Below are positions 9,127 through 21,298 of a DNA stretch of 64,000 bases, piece by piece. Each line of letters begins with the position of its first letter. Position 1 is the stretch's first letter. The notes beneath the pieces were generated by a model. It had not been told where the DNA came from, made no database searches, and worked only from the letters and a program-made list of their open reading frames with translations. The DNA is from Bacillota bacterium (GTDB taxonomy: Bacteria > Armatimonadota > HRBIN16). The stretch covers positions 48,967 through 112,966 of the forward strand of contig JAIMBJ010000008.1 of the NCBI GenBank assembly GCA_023511455.1, given 5' to 3'. A program made the position numbers and the translations under genes.

Positions 9127-10221
9127 TCAATCCAGCAGTTCATACCGCGTGTTGCGGCGGCGGGGTTCATAACCGGCGTCGCGGATGAGACGCTCCATCT
9201 CGGTGGCGGTGGGGATGAACTTGCTTCCCGCTGCCGATACCACGTTCTCCTCGATCATCGTGGAGCCGAGGTCGTTGATGCCGTAGCCCAGCGCAATCTG
9301 CGTAATCTTTGGTCCCTGCGTCAGGATCGATGCCTGCAGGTTCGGCACATTATGCAGCAGCAGGCGAGCGATGGCTACTGTACGCAGGTAGTCATATCCC
9401 GTTGCCTTGCTCAGGTGAGACAGCTCGGTCTCCTCCGGCTGGAAGTTCCATGCAATGAAGGCGCGGAATCCGCCGGTCTGTTCCTGCAGTTCGCGGATAC
9501 GCAGTAAGTGCTCCACGCGGTCCTCTATCGTTTCCACATGCCCGAACATCATGGTGGCGGTGCTGTAGATGCCCATTTCGTGAGCCACGCGCATACAGTG
9601 CAGCCACTCGTCGACCGTGTGCTTGTAGGGCGCGATTTGCTTCCGCACACGGTCCACCAGTATCTCGCCGCCACCGCCCGGGATAGACTGCAAGCCCGCT
9701 TCACGTAGTCGGCGTAGCGTCTGAGCGATGCTCAGGCGAGAGATATGGGCGATGTAGATAATCTCCGTCGGGGAGAGCGCGTGGATAATGACCTGCGGAA
9801 ACCGCTCGCGGATAGAGGAGAAGAGGTTTTCGTAATAGTCTATCTTCAAGCGGGGATTCAGACCGCCCTGTATCAGCACCTCCACCCCGCCTTTGTCCAC
9901 CAGCTCCTGAATCTTATCGAAAATCTCCTGCATGGAGAGCGTGTATCCTTCCGCGCTGCCCGGCACGCGATAGAAGGAACAGAACTTGCACCGTACCCAG
10001 CATACGTTGGTATAGTTGATGATACGCCCGACAACGTAGGTCACAATGCGGTTGGGATGTATGCGCTCCCGCACGGCATTGGCGAGCGCGGCAATCTCGG
10101 GCAGGCGGGGGTAGCGGAACAGCCACACGCCTTCCTCGAAAGTCAGCGGTTCGCCAGAGTACACTTTATCAGCGAGATGTTCTATGGTCATGGTCGAGTG
10201 GTCGGCTAAAGCACGACTCAT
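9127..10221 (-). CDS. mqnC: Cyclic dehypoxanthinyl futalosine synthase (radical SAM)
   Basis: MqnC converts dehypoxanthine futalosine to the cyclic form in the futalosine route to menaquinone. The 364-residue protein has the radical SAM cluster C74-x3-C78-x2-C81 in the family context NYTNVCWVRCKFC, followed by FYR, plus QGGLNP, ALSPTEI, PGGGGEI and WNFQPEET, which fit MqnC better than MqnE or CofH. ATG at 10221 follows GAGGTAGCACA; upstream in-frame ATGs lack a good site. No other mqn gene is in view. Its presence implies menaquinone-based respiration by the futalosine pathway. Confidence 0.87.
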   Translation of the reverse strand: MSRALADHSTMTIEHLADKVYSGEPLTFEEGVWLFRYPRLPEIAALANAVRERIHPNRIVTYVVGRIINYTNVCWVRCKFCSFYRVPGSAEGYTLSMQEIFDKIQELVDKGGVEVLIQGGLNPRLKIDYYENLFSSIRERFPQVIIHALSPTEIIYIAHISRLSIAQTLRRLREAGLQSIPGGGGEILVDRVRKQIAPYKHTVDEWLHCMRVAHEMGIYSTATMMFGHVETIEDRVEHLLRIRELQEQTGGFRAFIAWNFQPEETELSHLSKATGYDYLRTVAIARLLLHNVPNLQASILTQGPKITQIALGYGINDLGSTMIEENVVSAAGSKFIPTATEMERLIRDAGYEPRRRNTRYELLD

Positions 10222-10252
10222 TGTGCTACCTCGTTCAAATCGTTTACATCCC

Positions 10253-10258
10253 ATTATA
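10253..10258 (-). promoter_or_regulatory. Probable -10 element for mqnC
   Basis: On the minus strand a TATAAT hexamer in GGGTATAATGGG lies 31 bp upstream of the mqnC start. No good -35 is seen at 16-18 bp (TTCTTC is the best). Placement is plausible but not proven. Confidence 0.4.
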
Positions 10259-10382
10259 CCCTGCGGTGTCACAGAGAAGAATAAAACGCGCCGCGCACGC
10301 GCAAAACGGGGGCAGGGAAACGCCGGATGAATGTGGGAATATGCCTGTGCATCTGTGACTCTTTTTCTTGGGGTACGTGACT

Positions 10383-11708
10383 ATGCCGGGGGAAACCTTC
10401 TTAAGGACAATCTACTGCTGCCGAAGCGCAGGCCAAAAAGTCTGGCGCGCTGTGGGTGTGCTTCTCTGGATGTTGGCGATGTGCATTGCGCCGACTGCTA
10501 CCAGTTGGGGACAGCAGGAAGCATCGGTACAGGAGCTGCAAGCGGAGATCGCCCGCCTGCGTGAGCGGGTGGCGGAACTGGAATCACTGAAGGCGCAGCT
10601 GGACAGGCTGGAACAGCAACTGCAAAAGGCGCAGGAGACCCGGCTGCCTCCGGCGACGGCAGCGCACCGGGAGACGAAAATCGCGGTCGATGGACGGTTC
10701 TTTGTGGGGGTCTTTGGCACACAGCCGGACGGCTGTTTCCCCAATCGCACTCTGGATATCCCTGACAGTAAGGTTCGGTTTACCTTCCAGCCCTCGCCGC
10801 ACGTGGTTCTGGTCAATCGCTTCAGTGCAAGCCGCACCGGCGCCAGCAGCATGGACTATCTTTACATCGACCTGATAGACTGGGGAGGCATCTGGCGCGG
10901 GCACACCCTGCGCATCGGCAAACACAAGCTCGATATCGGTCAGGAGACATGGACAGACAATCCCATAGAGAACGTGGTGATTACCAACGCGGTATCTCAT
11001 ATCTCCGGGCTGGACGAGGGCTTGAATCTGCGAGGACCGCTCGGGGCAGGCTCGCGCCCGTGGAGCTACTCCATCGAACTGGTGAACGGCAGTCACGGCT
11101 TTGCACCTGCCTCGTCACAGTGGGCGTGGGGCGTGAAGGTCGGCGGGCCGGTTGCGGATAAGGTTCATCTGTCCGCCACTTACATGCGCACCGGCAATCT
11201 CGTCAGGCGGGACGGCACACTGGACAAGCCCGACCTGAACATCGCCGAGGTCTTTGACCCACCCGCTGGCGCAACCGGCTGGCGTCGCAGTTTCTGGGAG
11301 GTAGACCTGCGCTACGGCTACGGCAAAGAGGGTGTCAAGCCTGTCGTCGGCAGCGAGGCGGACACTCCCTGGCAACTGGCGCTGGCATACGGTCGGTTCC
11401 GGGACGATGCTGAGGGAGCGCCCGACCGCAAGGGCAGCTTCGGGTTTGTGGAGACGCTGTTTAACCTGACGCCGCGGGTGTATCTGGCATTGCGCTTCAG
11501 CCAGATTGCGCTGGAGGACGGTGCTACTGCCAAACTGGGAGGAAGCCCTGTAGAGGTCAACGAGTACCGCAGATACTCGCTCGGTCTGGGCTATCGGCTG
11601 TCGCGCCTGACACATTTCAAAACGGAGTACACGCTCAATGAAACGCGCGGAGGCGCAACCAGACCCGACCTGAACCAGTTCGCTATCGGTATTGGTACGC
11701 GATTTTAG
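10383..11708 (+). CDS. Outer-membrane porin-like protein with N-terminal coiled coil
   Basis: About 441 residues. After a signal peptide (core GVLLWMLAMCIAP) comes a ~40-residue coiled coil (ELQAEIARLRERVAELESL...LDRLEQQLQKAQ). The rest is an amphipathic beta-strand pattern ending in FAIGIGTRF, with the terminal aromatic typical of outer-membrane barrels. It resembles phosphate-selective porin (OprP/OprO)-type proteins. It supports a two-membrane cell envelope; the coiled coil may anchor the porin to peptidoglycan, as in other deep-branching diderms (inference). The start is uncertain: ATG at 10383 is used, TTG at 10368 is possible, and no strong ribosome site is visible for either. Confidence 0.72.
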   Translation: MPGETFLRTIYCCRSAGQKVWRAVGVLLWMLAMCIAPTATSWGQQEASVQELQAEIARLRERVAELESLKAQLDRLEQQLQKAQETRLPPATAAHRETKIAVDGRFFVGVFGTQPDGCFPNRTLDIPDSKVRFTFQPSPHVVLVNRFSASRTGASSMDYLYIDLIDWGGIWRGHTLRIGKHKLDIGQETWTDNPIENVVITNAVSHISGLDEGLNLRGPLGAGSRPWSYSIELVNGSHGFAPASSQWAWGVKVGGPVADKVHLSATYMRTGNLVRRDGTLDKPDLNIAEVFDPPAGATGWRRSFWEVDLRYGYGKEGVKPVVGSEADTPWQLALAYGRFRDDAEGAPDRKGSFGFVETLFNLTPRVYLALRFSQIALEDGATAKLGGSPVEVNEYRRYSLGLGYRLSRLTHFKTEYTLNETRGGATRPDLNQFAIGIGTRF

Positions 11709-11715
11709 ACATGCG

Positions 11716-11744
11716 CCCCTCTCCCCCTGCGCGCCGGAGAGGGG
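11716..11744. terminator. Hairpin between convergent genes
   Basis: CCCCTCTCC (11716-11724) pairs with GGAGAGGGG (11736-11744) between the ends of the porin and proS genes. There is no T-tract on either side. It is a reduced relative of repeat family B and may act as a bidirectional transcription stop. Confidence 0.5.
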
Positions 11745-11751
11745 CTCCGGT

Positions 11752-15283
<3,532 letters not shown>

Positions 15284-15297
15284 GACGGAGGCGGAGG

Positions 15298-16011
15298 ATG
15301 TTCGAGTTGCAACGCACGGGCATCGAGGGGCTGGACAGGCTGATTGGGGGCATTCCGCGCGGCAGCCGCAACCTGATTTACGGTCCACCAGGCACTGGCA
15401 AGACGGTGTTTGCCATGCAGTTCCTGTGGACAGGCTTGCAGGAAGGGGAAACCGTCTCCTACGACGTGTTTGACCGCCCCTGGACGCACATGCGTCGCTA
15501 CTTCGCATCGTTCGGCTGGGACATCACGCCCTACGAGCAACAGGGTAAGTTCATTCCTATTCAGGCGTTTCCCCATCCCAAAGAGTATCCGAAAGACCCA
15601 CTGGTGCGCTACTTCTCGCTGGCGGACTTCAACACCATGCAGGAGATAGACTTAGACCTGTCGCGGAGGGGCGTCACGCGCTTCGTGGCGGGCGATAACT
15701 TCGAGCATATCTTCACCAGCCTGAGTGAAGAGCAGTGGATGCTGGTGGAACACTGGACAATCAACTGGTGCCATTACGACGGCATGACCAACATGGACAT
15801 CATGACCGAGGTGAGCGAGCGCGACCCGGTGACCAACCGCCTGATGGACTTTACCTTCTCGCTGGCGCACAACATCTTCCGCTTCCGCGTGCGCGAAGCA
15901 GGTGGGACAATGCGCCGGGAGCTGCGAATCGAGAAGATGGAAGGTGTCGCGCATCCGCTGGAGTGGTTGCCCTTTGAGATTACGCCGCAAGGCATCGTGA
16001 TGGTGGAGTAA
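15298..16011 (+). CDS. KaiC/RAD55-like ATPase, single domain
   Basis: A 237-residue RecA-fold ATPase. TGIEGLDRLIGGIPRGS leads into the Walker A loop GPPGTGKT at residues ~32-39, the standard opening of KaiC/RadA-like proteins. After the second strand, where KaiC has its catalytic acidic pair, this protein has YDVFDRPW with one Asp, so hydrolysis may be altered. A likely Walker B is weak (TRFVAGDNFEH). Start ATG 15298 follows GGAGGCGGAGG. It sits between a membrane protein and ParB in one operon, so a role in signalling or positioning is possible; the substrate is unknown. Confidence 0.75.
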   Translation: MFELQRTGIEGLDRLIGGIPRGSRNLIYGPPGTGKTVFAMQFLWTGLQEGETVSYDVFDRPWTHMRRYFASFGWDITPYEQQGKFIPIQAFPHPKEYPKDPLVRYFSLADFNTMQEIDLDLSRRGVTRFVAGDNFEHIFTSLSEEQWMLVEHWTINWCHYDGMTNMDIMTEVSERDPVTNRLMDFTFSLAHNIFRFRVREAGGTMRRELRIEKMEGVAHPLEWLPFEITPQGIVMVE

Positions 16012-16015
16012 TCAA

Positions 16016-16963
16016 ATGGCAGTCGAAGTGCGCATGATACCCGTTTCGCAAATCGTGGAGGACCCCGATCAGCCCCGTCGGGAGATGGATCCCGAGAGCC
16101 TGCAGGGGCTGGCAGACAGCCTTCGGCAGCACGGCATGTTACAACCGATTGTGGTGAAGCCTTTGCACCACGTGAACATGTACCAAATTGTCATCGGCGA
16201 GCGTCGCTGGCGGGCGGCGCAGATGGCGGGACTGTATGAAATCCCCTGCATCGTACGCGAGGTGGACCCCGAGGAGGCACTCACCGACCAGCTGATTGAG
16301 AACCTGCAGCGCGAAGACCTGCGTCCTATCGACCGCGCCCGCGCCCTGCAGGCAGCAAAGACACGTCTGGGGCTTTCCAATCGCGACTTAGCCAGCCGAC
16401 TGGGCATCAGCGAGCGCATGGTGGGCTACATGCTGGAGCTGCTGGAGCTGCCCGAGGCGATTGCCGAGCAGGTGGTCTCCCGTCCAAACCGACCCGCCGA
16501 GGGCGCGATTACCGAGAAACACGCCCGCTTCCTGAAACAGCTGAACGAGATGCCGGAACTGCAGGCGCAGGTCGCAGAGAAAATCAAGAGCGACCGTTTA
16601 AGCACCGACGAGACCGCCAAACTGGTGAAGGCGCTGCGCATGTCGCCAGAGCGTGCCGAGGAGCTTCTGCGGGGTTCTGCGCCCGACTGGGCGGAGTGGA
16701 CCACTCCCGAATTGCCTCCACTGCCTGAAGAGGACACCCACGCCGCAGTCTCACCCACAGTGACAGCCTCGTCATCTGCGGCTTCCGCAGCGGCGATCAC
16801 GGCTTCATCGCGACCCGCCGACGTGGTGCGCCAGGCTATCGAGCTGCTGGGTGATCTGGAACCCTCTGCAATGAGCCCCGAACAACGCGTCGAGACTGTG
16901 GAGGTGCTGCGTTCCCTGCTGATTGTGGCGGAGACGCTCATCGACCAGCTGATGGAGCAGTAG
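16016..16963 (+). CDS. ParB/Spo0J-family DNA-binding protein (orphan)
   Basis: A 315-residue protein with the ParB N-terminal CTP-binding domain (box II GERRWRA at ~61-67; DQLIENLQREDL) and a helix-turn-helix (NRDLASRLGISERMVGYMLEL). A Ser/Ala-rich linker follows at ~235-265, then a short C-terminal dimerisation-like segment. Canonical ParB loads at parS and partners with ParA, but no parA is in the window and no oriC genes are nearby, so this may be an accessory ParB-like regulator. GGAG lies 7 bases before ATG 16016. It is the last gene of the operon. Confidence 0.82.
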   Translation: MAVEVRMIPVSQIVEDPDQPRREMDPESLQGLADSLRQHGMLQPIVVKPLHHVNMYQIVIGERRWRAAQMAGLYEIPCIVREVDPEEALTDQLIENLQREDLRPIDRARALQAAKTRLGLSNRDLASRLGISERMVGYMLELLELPEAIAEQVVSRPNRPAEGAITEKHARFLKQLNEMPELQAQVAEKIKSDRLSTDETAKLVKALRMSPERAEELLRGSAPDWAEWTTPELPPLPEEDTHAAVSPTVTASSSAASAAAITASSRPADVVRQAIELLGDLEPSAMSPEQRVETVEVLRSLLIVAETLIDQLMEQ

Positions 16964-16978
16964 GGCGGTACAAAAAAG

Positions 16979-17072
16979 CGGGGTAGCAGTGAAAGGAGAG
17001 CAAAGCCTGCTACCCCGAGGAAGGAAGGTGAACTCGGTTCGCTACTACGATTATCGGCTGCGAACTCGAGTT
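16979..17072 (+). other. Two stacked hairpins downstream of parB
   Basis: Hairpin 1: CGGGGTAGCAG (16979-16989) pairs perfectly with CTGCTACCCCG (17007-17017) around a 17-nt loop that contains AAAGGAGAG. Hairpin 2: AACTCGGTTCGC (17031-17042) pairs with GCGAACTCGAGTT (17060-17072) with one bulged T, followed by TTTCTTT. Together with the terminator and hairpin downstream they fill most of the 447-bp gene-free stretch 16964-17410. This could be a structured 3' UTR, an attenuator, or a small RNA; I recognise no known RNA family. Confidence 0.5.
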
Positions 17073-17097
17073 TCTTTAGTATTATTATACGCGAATT

Positions 17098-17141
17098 CTA
17101 CCAGAAAATACCTCTTTTTTTGCTCTTTTTTGGTAGTTTTT
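17098..17141 (+). terminator. Intrinsic terminator
   Basis: CTACCAGAAAA (17098-17108) pairs with TTTTTTGGTAG (17126-17136), including one G-T pair, and is followed by five Ts (17137-17141). The stem is A/T-heavy at its top. It most likely ends transcription of the parB operon or of an RNA encoded in this gap. Confidence 0.55.
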
Positions 17142-17218
17142 GATTCAGAACAGGTACAATACCTTGCGGTAACTTGGTAGCAGTATACCATGGGAATACT
17201 TGTTTTGTCGGAAATGCC

Positions 17219-17241
17219 AATACCGCTTTTTGTGCGGTATT
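17219..17241. other. Perfect hairpin upstream of repeat A
   Basis: AATACCGC (17219-17226) and GCGGTATT (17234-17241) form an 8-bp stem with loop TTTTTGT. It lies in an AT-rich stretch between the terminator and a family-A repeat. It may be a second terminator or an operator; no gene-specific evidence is available. Confidence 0.4.
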
Positions 17242-17267
17242 AATTTGACAGAAGAACGGTGAATCAT

Positions 17268-17362
17268 GCCCTCGTGGGCAGCGAGGCTCCTGCCGGTTCG
17301 CAAAACTCCTCCCCTCGGGGGGAGGTTGGGTGGGGGAGGTTCACCCGGAGGTTCACCCTCCA
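17268..17362. repeat. Dispersed repeat family A, full inverted copy
   Basis: A left arm (GCCCTCGTGGGCAGCGAGGC, then TCCTGCCGG) and a right arm (TTCACCCGGAGGTTCACCCT, then CC) flank an inner hairpin CTCCCCTCGGGGGGAG. The layout equals the copies at 44497 and 63145. It lies directly upstream of the DUF123 gene. Confidence 0.6.
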
Positions 17363-17410
17363 CATGGCTTGTCCGGCACAACCTGCAACCGGTTCACGGA
17401 GTACGCGAAG

Positions 17411-17821
17411 ATGTTCCAATTTGATGCCATACCCAATGAGCGTGGGGTATATCAACTGGTGCTGTTTCTGCCGGAAGACATCACCCTGCGAGTGGGTGCG
17501 CTGGGGGTCTTTCGATTTCCCGCAGGCAGATATGTATACACGGGCAGTGCGCTGGGAGGCTTGCGGAGGCGCCTCGCCCGCCACCTGCGCACACAGAAAC
17601 GCCTGCGCTGGCATATCGACTACCTGATGCGACATGCTGTGGTCGAAGACGTTCGCCTCTTTCTTGGCGGTGGGCGAAGCGAGTGTGCCCTCAATCGGCA
17701 AACTCTCGCCCTGCCTGCTGCCCGGGTGATAGCGCGTGGCTTCGGCTCGAGCGAATGTCATTGCCCGACGCATCTGGTGTATCTGGGGCAGGATGGCTGC
17801 CTGCCCGCGCCTAACGAGTAA
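17411..17821 (+). CDS. DUF123-domain protein (GIY-YIG-like)
   Basis: A 136-residue protein of the DUF123 family, a GIY-YIG-related fold sometimes fused to endonuclease III/VIII. Visible marks are GVYQL, GRYVYTGSALGGLRRRLARHLR, RWHIDYL and ECALNRQ. A role as a nuclease or nucleic-acid-binding accessory is inferred from fold. Although the frame stays open to 17330, the ATG at 17411 is chosen because the upstream part is translated repeat sequence. CACGGAG lies nearby at a slightly long spacing. Confidence 0.72.
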   Translation: MFQFDAIPNERGVYQLVLFLPEDITLRVGALGVFRFPAGRYVYTGSALGGLRRRLARHLRTQKRLRWHIDYLMRHAVVEDVRLFLGGGRSECALNRQTLALPAARVIARGFGSSECHCPTHLVYLGQDGCLPAPNE

Positions 17822-17853
17822 GCTCGATAGATACCCTTCCGGAGGTGTGAACA

Positions 17854-19401
17854 GTGGTGGGTTTACCCGTGTTTTGCACAGCACTGATAGCCTGTTTGCC
17901 CGTAGCCGCTAACCTGGCAGACCAGCCCCTTTGTCAGGTATGGGTGGCGTCCGCCATGCAGAAGGTCTTTCAGGACGAGGCCCCTCCTGGTTCTGCCGAA
18001 AAGGTTTTGCGTCTGTCCGCCGCGCGGGGCGAACGAGAGGCAGCGCAAATCGTACTGCGCCCCTCACACAAGGCACAGCTGGTCAATGTCAAAGTGAGCG
18101 ACCTTCAAGCCGGTAGAGGTGTTCGTCTGGGGGCAGAGGCGATAGCTATCTACCGGGTGGCGTACATCCATCTACCCGCACACGGTCGCAAATACCCGGA
18201 CCCTCTACCACCCTTGCGATTGCCCGTGGATCTGGAACCGAATCAGAACCAGCCTCTGTGGGTAAGCATTGAGGTGCCCCGTGACGCCCGTCCCGGGCAG
18301 TATCGCGGTGAGATAGAACTGGAAATGACCGGAGGCGAACGACACCTCATACCGATACAACTGCGGGTGTGGAGCTTTGAAATCCCGCTGAAGCCGTCGA
18401 TGCGTACCGCTTTCGGGCTGTGGGGCGATGGTATTGCCCGTCACCATGGAGTGTCATCCCAGAGCGGTTCACACCGCAAGCTAATGCAGCGATACTGGGA
18501 ACTGCTGGTGTCGCGCCGAATCTCGCCCTTCTCGATACCGGTGGACATCTTCTCGCCGGAGGCGGGGAAATATCTGAGCGACCCGCGCCTGACCAGCTTC
18601 ATCATCCCCTATAGCGACGACGAGGCGCAGCTGCGCCGAACCGTAGACCATCTGAGGCAGGGCGGTTGGCTGGAGAAGGGATACTTCTACGTGGTGGATG
18701 AGCCTGTCACCCGCGAACAGTATGACCGCCTTGTGGAGGTCTGTCAGCGCATTCAAAGGATAGACCCCTCTTTGAAAATCGTTTCGCCCTATTTTCGCAA
18801 TCCCGACTTCGACCCCGAAAAGCGACCAGAGGTACTGCTGGACGGGCAGGTCAACATCTGGTGCCCTGTCACACCCTTCTTCCAGCCCGACCTGCTGCGG
18901 GAGCGTCAGCAACGGGGGGAGGAGGTGTGGTGGTATGTCTGCTGCGGACCGGGCAAACCCTATGCCAACTTCTTCGTGGATATGGATGGGATTGACCATC
19001 GCATCCTCTTCTGGCAGCAGAAGATGTTTGGGGTACAGGGATTGCTCTACTGGAACACCATCTGGTGGGACCCCAACAGCACGCAAGACCCCTGGGAAGA
19101 CATTGCAACCGTCAAAAACATTAACCCGCAGGTGTATGGCGACGGCTCACTGGTGTACCCGGGCAAGCGGGCAGGTGTGTATGGTCCTGTGACCTCCATT
19201 CGTCTCGAGCTCATCTGCGATGGGACAGAGGACTATGAATATCTCACGCTCTATGAGAAGGAGTTCGGTGCCACCGCGACGCAGGAGGCGATTCGGGAGC
19301 TGACCCGCAGCCTCACAGAGTTTGAGAAGGACCCGAAGAGGCTCGAGGCAGTACGCGAGCGGATAGCACGCGCCCTTGACGCCAGGCACTCTCGCAGGTG
19401 A
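17854..19401 (+). CDS. Secreted DUF4091-family hydrolase-like protein
   Basis: A 515-residue protein with an N-terminal signal-like segment, an N-terminal beta-sandwich (residues ~30-180) and a TIM-barrel-like centre. The C-terminal DUF4091 signature is IRLELICDGTEDYEYL. Such proteins are predicted glycoside hydrolases without a proven substrate that I know of. Start GTG 17854 is placed after GGAGGTGTGAACA. It is 33 bp after DUF123 and 36 bp before the Nudix gene, so the stretch 17411-21205 may be one transcript. Confidence 0.75.
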   Translation: MVGLPVFCTALIACLPVAANLADQPLCQVWVASAMQKVFQDEAPPGSAEKVLRLSAARGEREAAQIVLRPSHKAQLVNVKVSDLQAGRGVRLGAEAIAIYRVAYIHLPAHGRKYPDPLPPLRLPVDLEPNQNQPLWVSIEVPRDARPGQYRGEIELEMTGGERHLIPIQLRVWSFEIPLKPSMRTAFGLWGDGIARHHGVSSQSGSHRKLMQRYWELLVSRRISPFSIPVDIFSPEAGKYLSDPRLTSFIIPYSDDEAQLRRTVDHLRQGGWLEKGYFYVVDEPVTREQYDRLVEVCQRIQRIDPSLKIVSPYFRNPDFDPEKRPEVLLDGQVNIWCPVTPFFQPDLLRERQQRGEEVWWYVCCGPGKPYANFFVDMDGIDHRILFWQQKMFGVQGLLYWNTIWWDPNSTQDPWEDIATVKNINPQVYGDGSLVYPGKRAGVYGPVTSIRLELICDGTEDYEYLTLYEKEFGATATQEAIRELTRSLTEFEKDPKRLEAVRERIARALDARHSRR

Positions 19402-19437
19402 TAATAAGGAACGAGACCCAAATGGGAAGGAGTGCGA

Positions 19438-19998
19438 ATGGCTTCCGTCAAGTTCCCAACCGTACGCTGGCATGAGAAGGTGGTCACGTTTCGCCCGCGC
19501 CGCACGTGGCGGGGTCTGCAGCCGGTGCACGCGGTTTTGTTGTTCGCTTTCTTCGGTGACAGAGTCGTGCTCAGCGACATCGAGGGGCGCGGCTGGAGTG
19601 TGCCCAGTGGTCATCTGCAGGAAGGGGAAACGCCGGAGCAAGCCATCCGCCGCGAGGCGCAGGAAGAGGCTGGCATCGTGTTAAATAAATTGGAGCCGTT
19701 GGGCGTCTACCTGCTGCAGGAGGCGGACGGCACCCGCTGGTACGCGCCGGTGTTCATCGGAGAGGTGGCGCACTTCATGGCGATACCGGACAGTAGCGAG
19801 TCGCATGGGGTGCTGTTAATACCTCCTGAGGATGTGCAGGAGGTGTATCATCTCTGGGACCCGTTGATAGCGCAGGTATTCCAGTTCGCCCTATCGCAAT
19901 ACCGCAAACGGTTCCGCCCCGGTGTGCCGTTACGTGAGATTTACGGGCAGTTCGCCCGCGTACAACCCATGCCCGAAAACGACGCCATGACACTCTAA
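19438..19998 (+). CDS. Nudix hydrolase
   Basis: A 186-residue protein with a complete Nudix box: G58, E64, R72-E73, E76-E77, G79 in GHLQEGETPEQAIRREAQEE (continuing AGI). The box binds the metal that cleaves nucleoside-diphosphate-linked substrates. The substrate cannot be told. ATG 19438 follows AAGGAGTGCGA. It is 10 bp upstream of the aminotransferase gene. Confidence 0.85.
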   Translation: MASVKFPTVRWHEKVVTFRPRRTWRGLQPVHAVLLFAFFGDRVVLSDIEGRGWSVPSGHLQEGETPEQAIRREAQEEAGIVLNKLEPLGVYLLQEADGTRWYAPVFIGEVAHFMAIPDSSESHGVLLIPPEDVQEVYHLWDPLIAQVFQFALSQYRKRFRPGVPLREIYGQFARVQPMPENDAMTL

Positions 19999-20008
19999 GG
20001 AGGTTCGC

Positions 20009-21205
20009 ATGTTCATCTCGCAGCGAGCACAACGCACCAGCCCTTCGCCCACCCTCGCCATCACCGCCAAAGCGCGCAAGATGCGCGAGGATGGTATCGA
20101 CGTGCTGTCTTTTGGAGCCGGAGAACCCGACTTCGACACGCCGGAGTTCATCAAGGAAGCGGCAGTTACCGCCCTGCGAGAGGGCTTCACCAGATATACC
20201 CCCACCGCCGGCATCGAGCCACTGCGCAAAGCGATTTGCGACAAACTCTGGCGCGATAACGGACTGAAGTACGAGCCCAATCAGATTATCGTTACCTGCG
20301 GGGGCAAACATGCTCTCTATAACACCTTTCAGGTCATCTGCGACCCCGGCGACGAGGTGATTATCCCCGCGCCCTACTGGGTGAGCTACCCGGAGATGGT
20401 GAAGCTGGCTGACGGCGTGCCGGTGTTTGTCTATGCTGACGAGAGCACCGGCTTTGTACCCACCATCGACGCCATCCGCGAGAAGATAAGTGCGCGAACA
20501 CGGGCAATCGTGGTGAACAGCCCGTGCAACCCAACGGGCGCGGTGTTCCATCGCCAAAGGCTTAAGGAGATTGCCGCTCTCGCGCTCAGGCATGACCTGT
20601 ACATCATCTCCGACGAGATATACGAAAAGATGGTGTACGATGGGCATGAACATGTTAGCATCGCCAGTTTGGGTGAGGAAGTCAAGAAACGCACCATCCT
20701 GGTCAACGGTATGTCCAAAGCGTACTCGATGACCGGCTGGCGCATCGGTTACGCGGCGGCGGAGCGAGAACTCATTGCCGCCATGACGCGCATTCAGGAC
20801 CAGTCCACCTCCAACCCCACCTCGATTGCGCAGAAGGCGGCACTGGCAGCGTTGCAAGCACCGGAGGACACGGTGAAGCAGATGGTCGCGGCGTTCGCCG
20901 AGCGAAGGCAGGCGATTGTGGACGGATTGAACCGCATCCCCGGCTTCCGTTGCGCCGAACCCGGTGGGGCTTTCTACGCCTTCCCCAACGTGTCGGCTCT
21001 CTACGGCAAACGCTGGGGCGACCGTCTCATCAACAACTCCGACGCCTTCGCGGAGTACCTGCTGGAAGTGGCGCGGGTGGCGGTGGTGCCGGGCAGTGGC
21101 TTCGGCGCGGACGAGAACATCCGGTTGTCCTACGCCTGTTCGCTGGATACCATCCACAACGGTCTCGCCCGAATCGCCGACGCGGTGCAGGCGTTGCAGG
21201 ATTAG
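20009..21205 (+). CDS. Class I PLP-dependent aminotransferase (aspartate aminotransferase-like)
   Basis: A 398-residue fold-type I enzyme. The PLP-binding lysine is K237 in NGMSKAYSMTGWRIGYAA, with SPCNPTGAV and SDEIYEKM upstream. The sequence is typical of thermophile-type (I-beta) aspartate aminotransferases that move an amino group between aspartate and 2-oxoglutarate, though related enzymes use prephenate or aromatic acids. ATG 20009 has AAGGAGG five bases upstream. Confidence 0.88.
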   Translation: MFISQRAQRTSPSPTLAITAKARKMREDGIDVLSFGAGEPDFDTPEFIKEAAVTALREGFTRYTPTAGIEPLRKAICDKLWRDNGLKYEPNQIIVTCGGKHALYNTFQVICDPGDEVIIPAPYWVSYPEMVKLADGVPVFVYADESTGFVPTIDAIREKISARTRAIVVNSPCNPTGAVFHRQRLKEIAALALRHDLYIISDEIYEKMVYDGHEHVSIASLGEEVKKRTILVNGMSKAYSMTGWRIGYAAAERELIAAMTRIQDQSTSNPTSIAQKAALAALQAPEDTVKQMVAAFAERRQAIVDGLNRIPGFRCAEPGGAFYAFPNVSALYGKRWGDRLINNSDAFAEYLLEVARVAVVPGSGFGADENIRLSYACSLDTIHNGLARIADAVQALQD

Positions 21206-21217
21206 GACATCGTGTAA

Positions 21218-21285
21218 CCGGAGGGCGAAACTTCCGGTGAGCCGAGAAAACAGGCAACACGGCTCGGCGGGAGCCTCGCCCTCCA
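21218..21285. repeat. Dispersed repeat family A, full inverted copy
   Basis: CCGGAGGGCGAAACTTCCGG and onward to GAGCCGAG forms the left arm; CTCGGCGGGAGCCTCGCCCT ending in CC forms the right arm, around AAAACAGGCAACACGG. It lies between the convergent ends of the aminotransferase and fucosidase genes and may stop transcription from both sides. Confidence 0.7.
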
Positions 21286-21298
21286 TGGGGTGCACGGT

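Noticed and set aside
16989..17180. 63-codon frame in the parB-DUF123 gap
   Set aside because: It crosses hairpins and a terminator, has no good start, and shows no protein-like pattern.
17145..17381. Minus-strand frame reading EGEPPGEP
   Set aside because: Translation of a family-A repeat; the same string arises at other copies.
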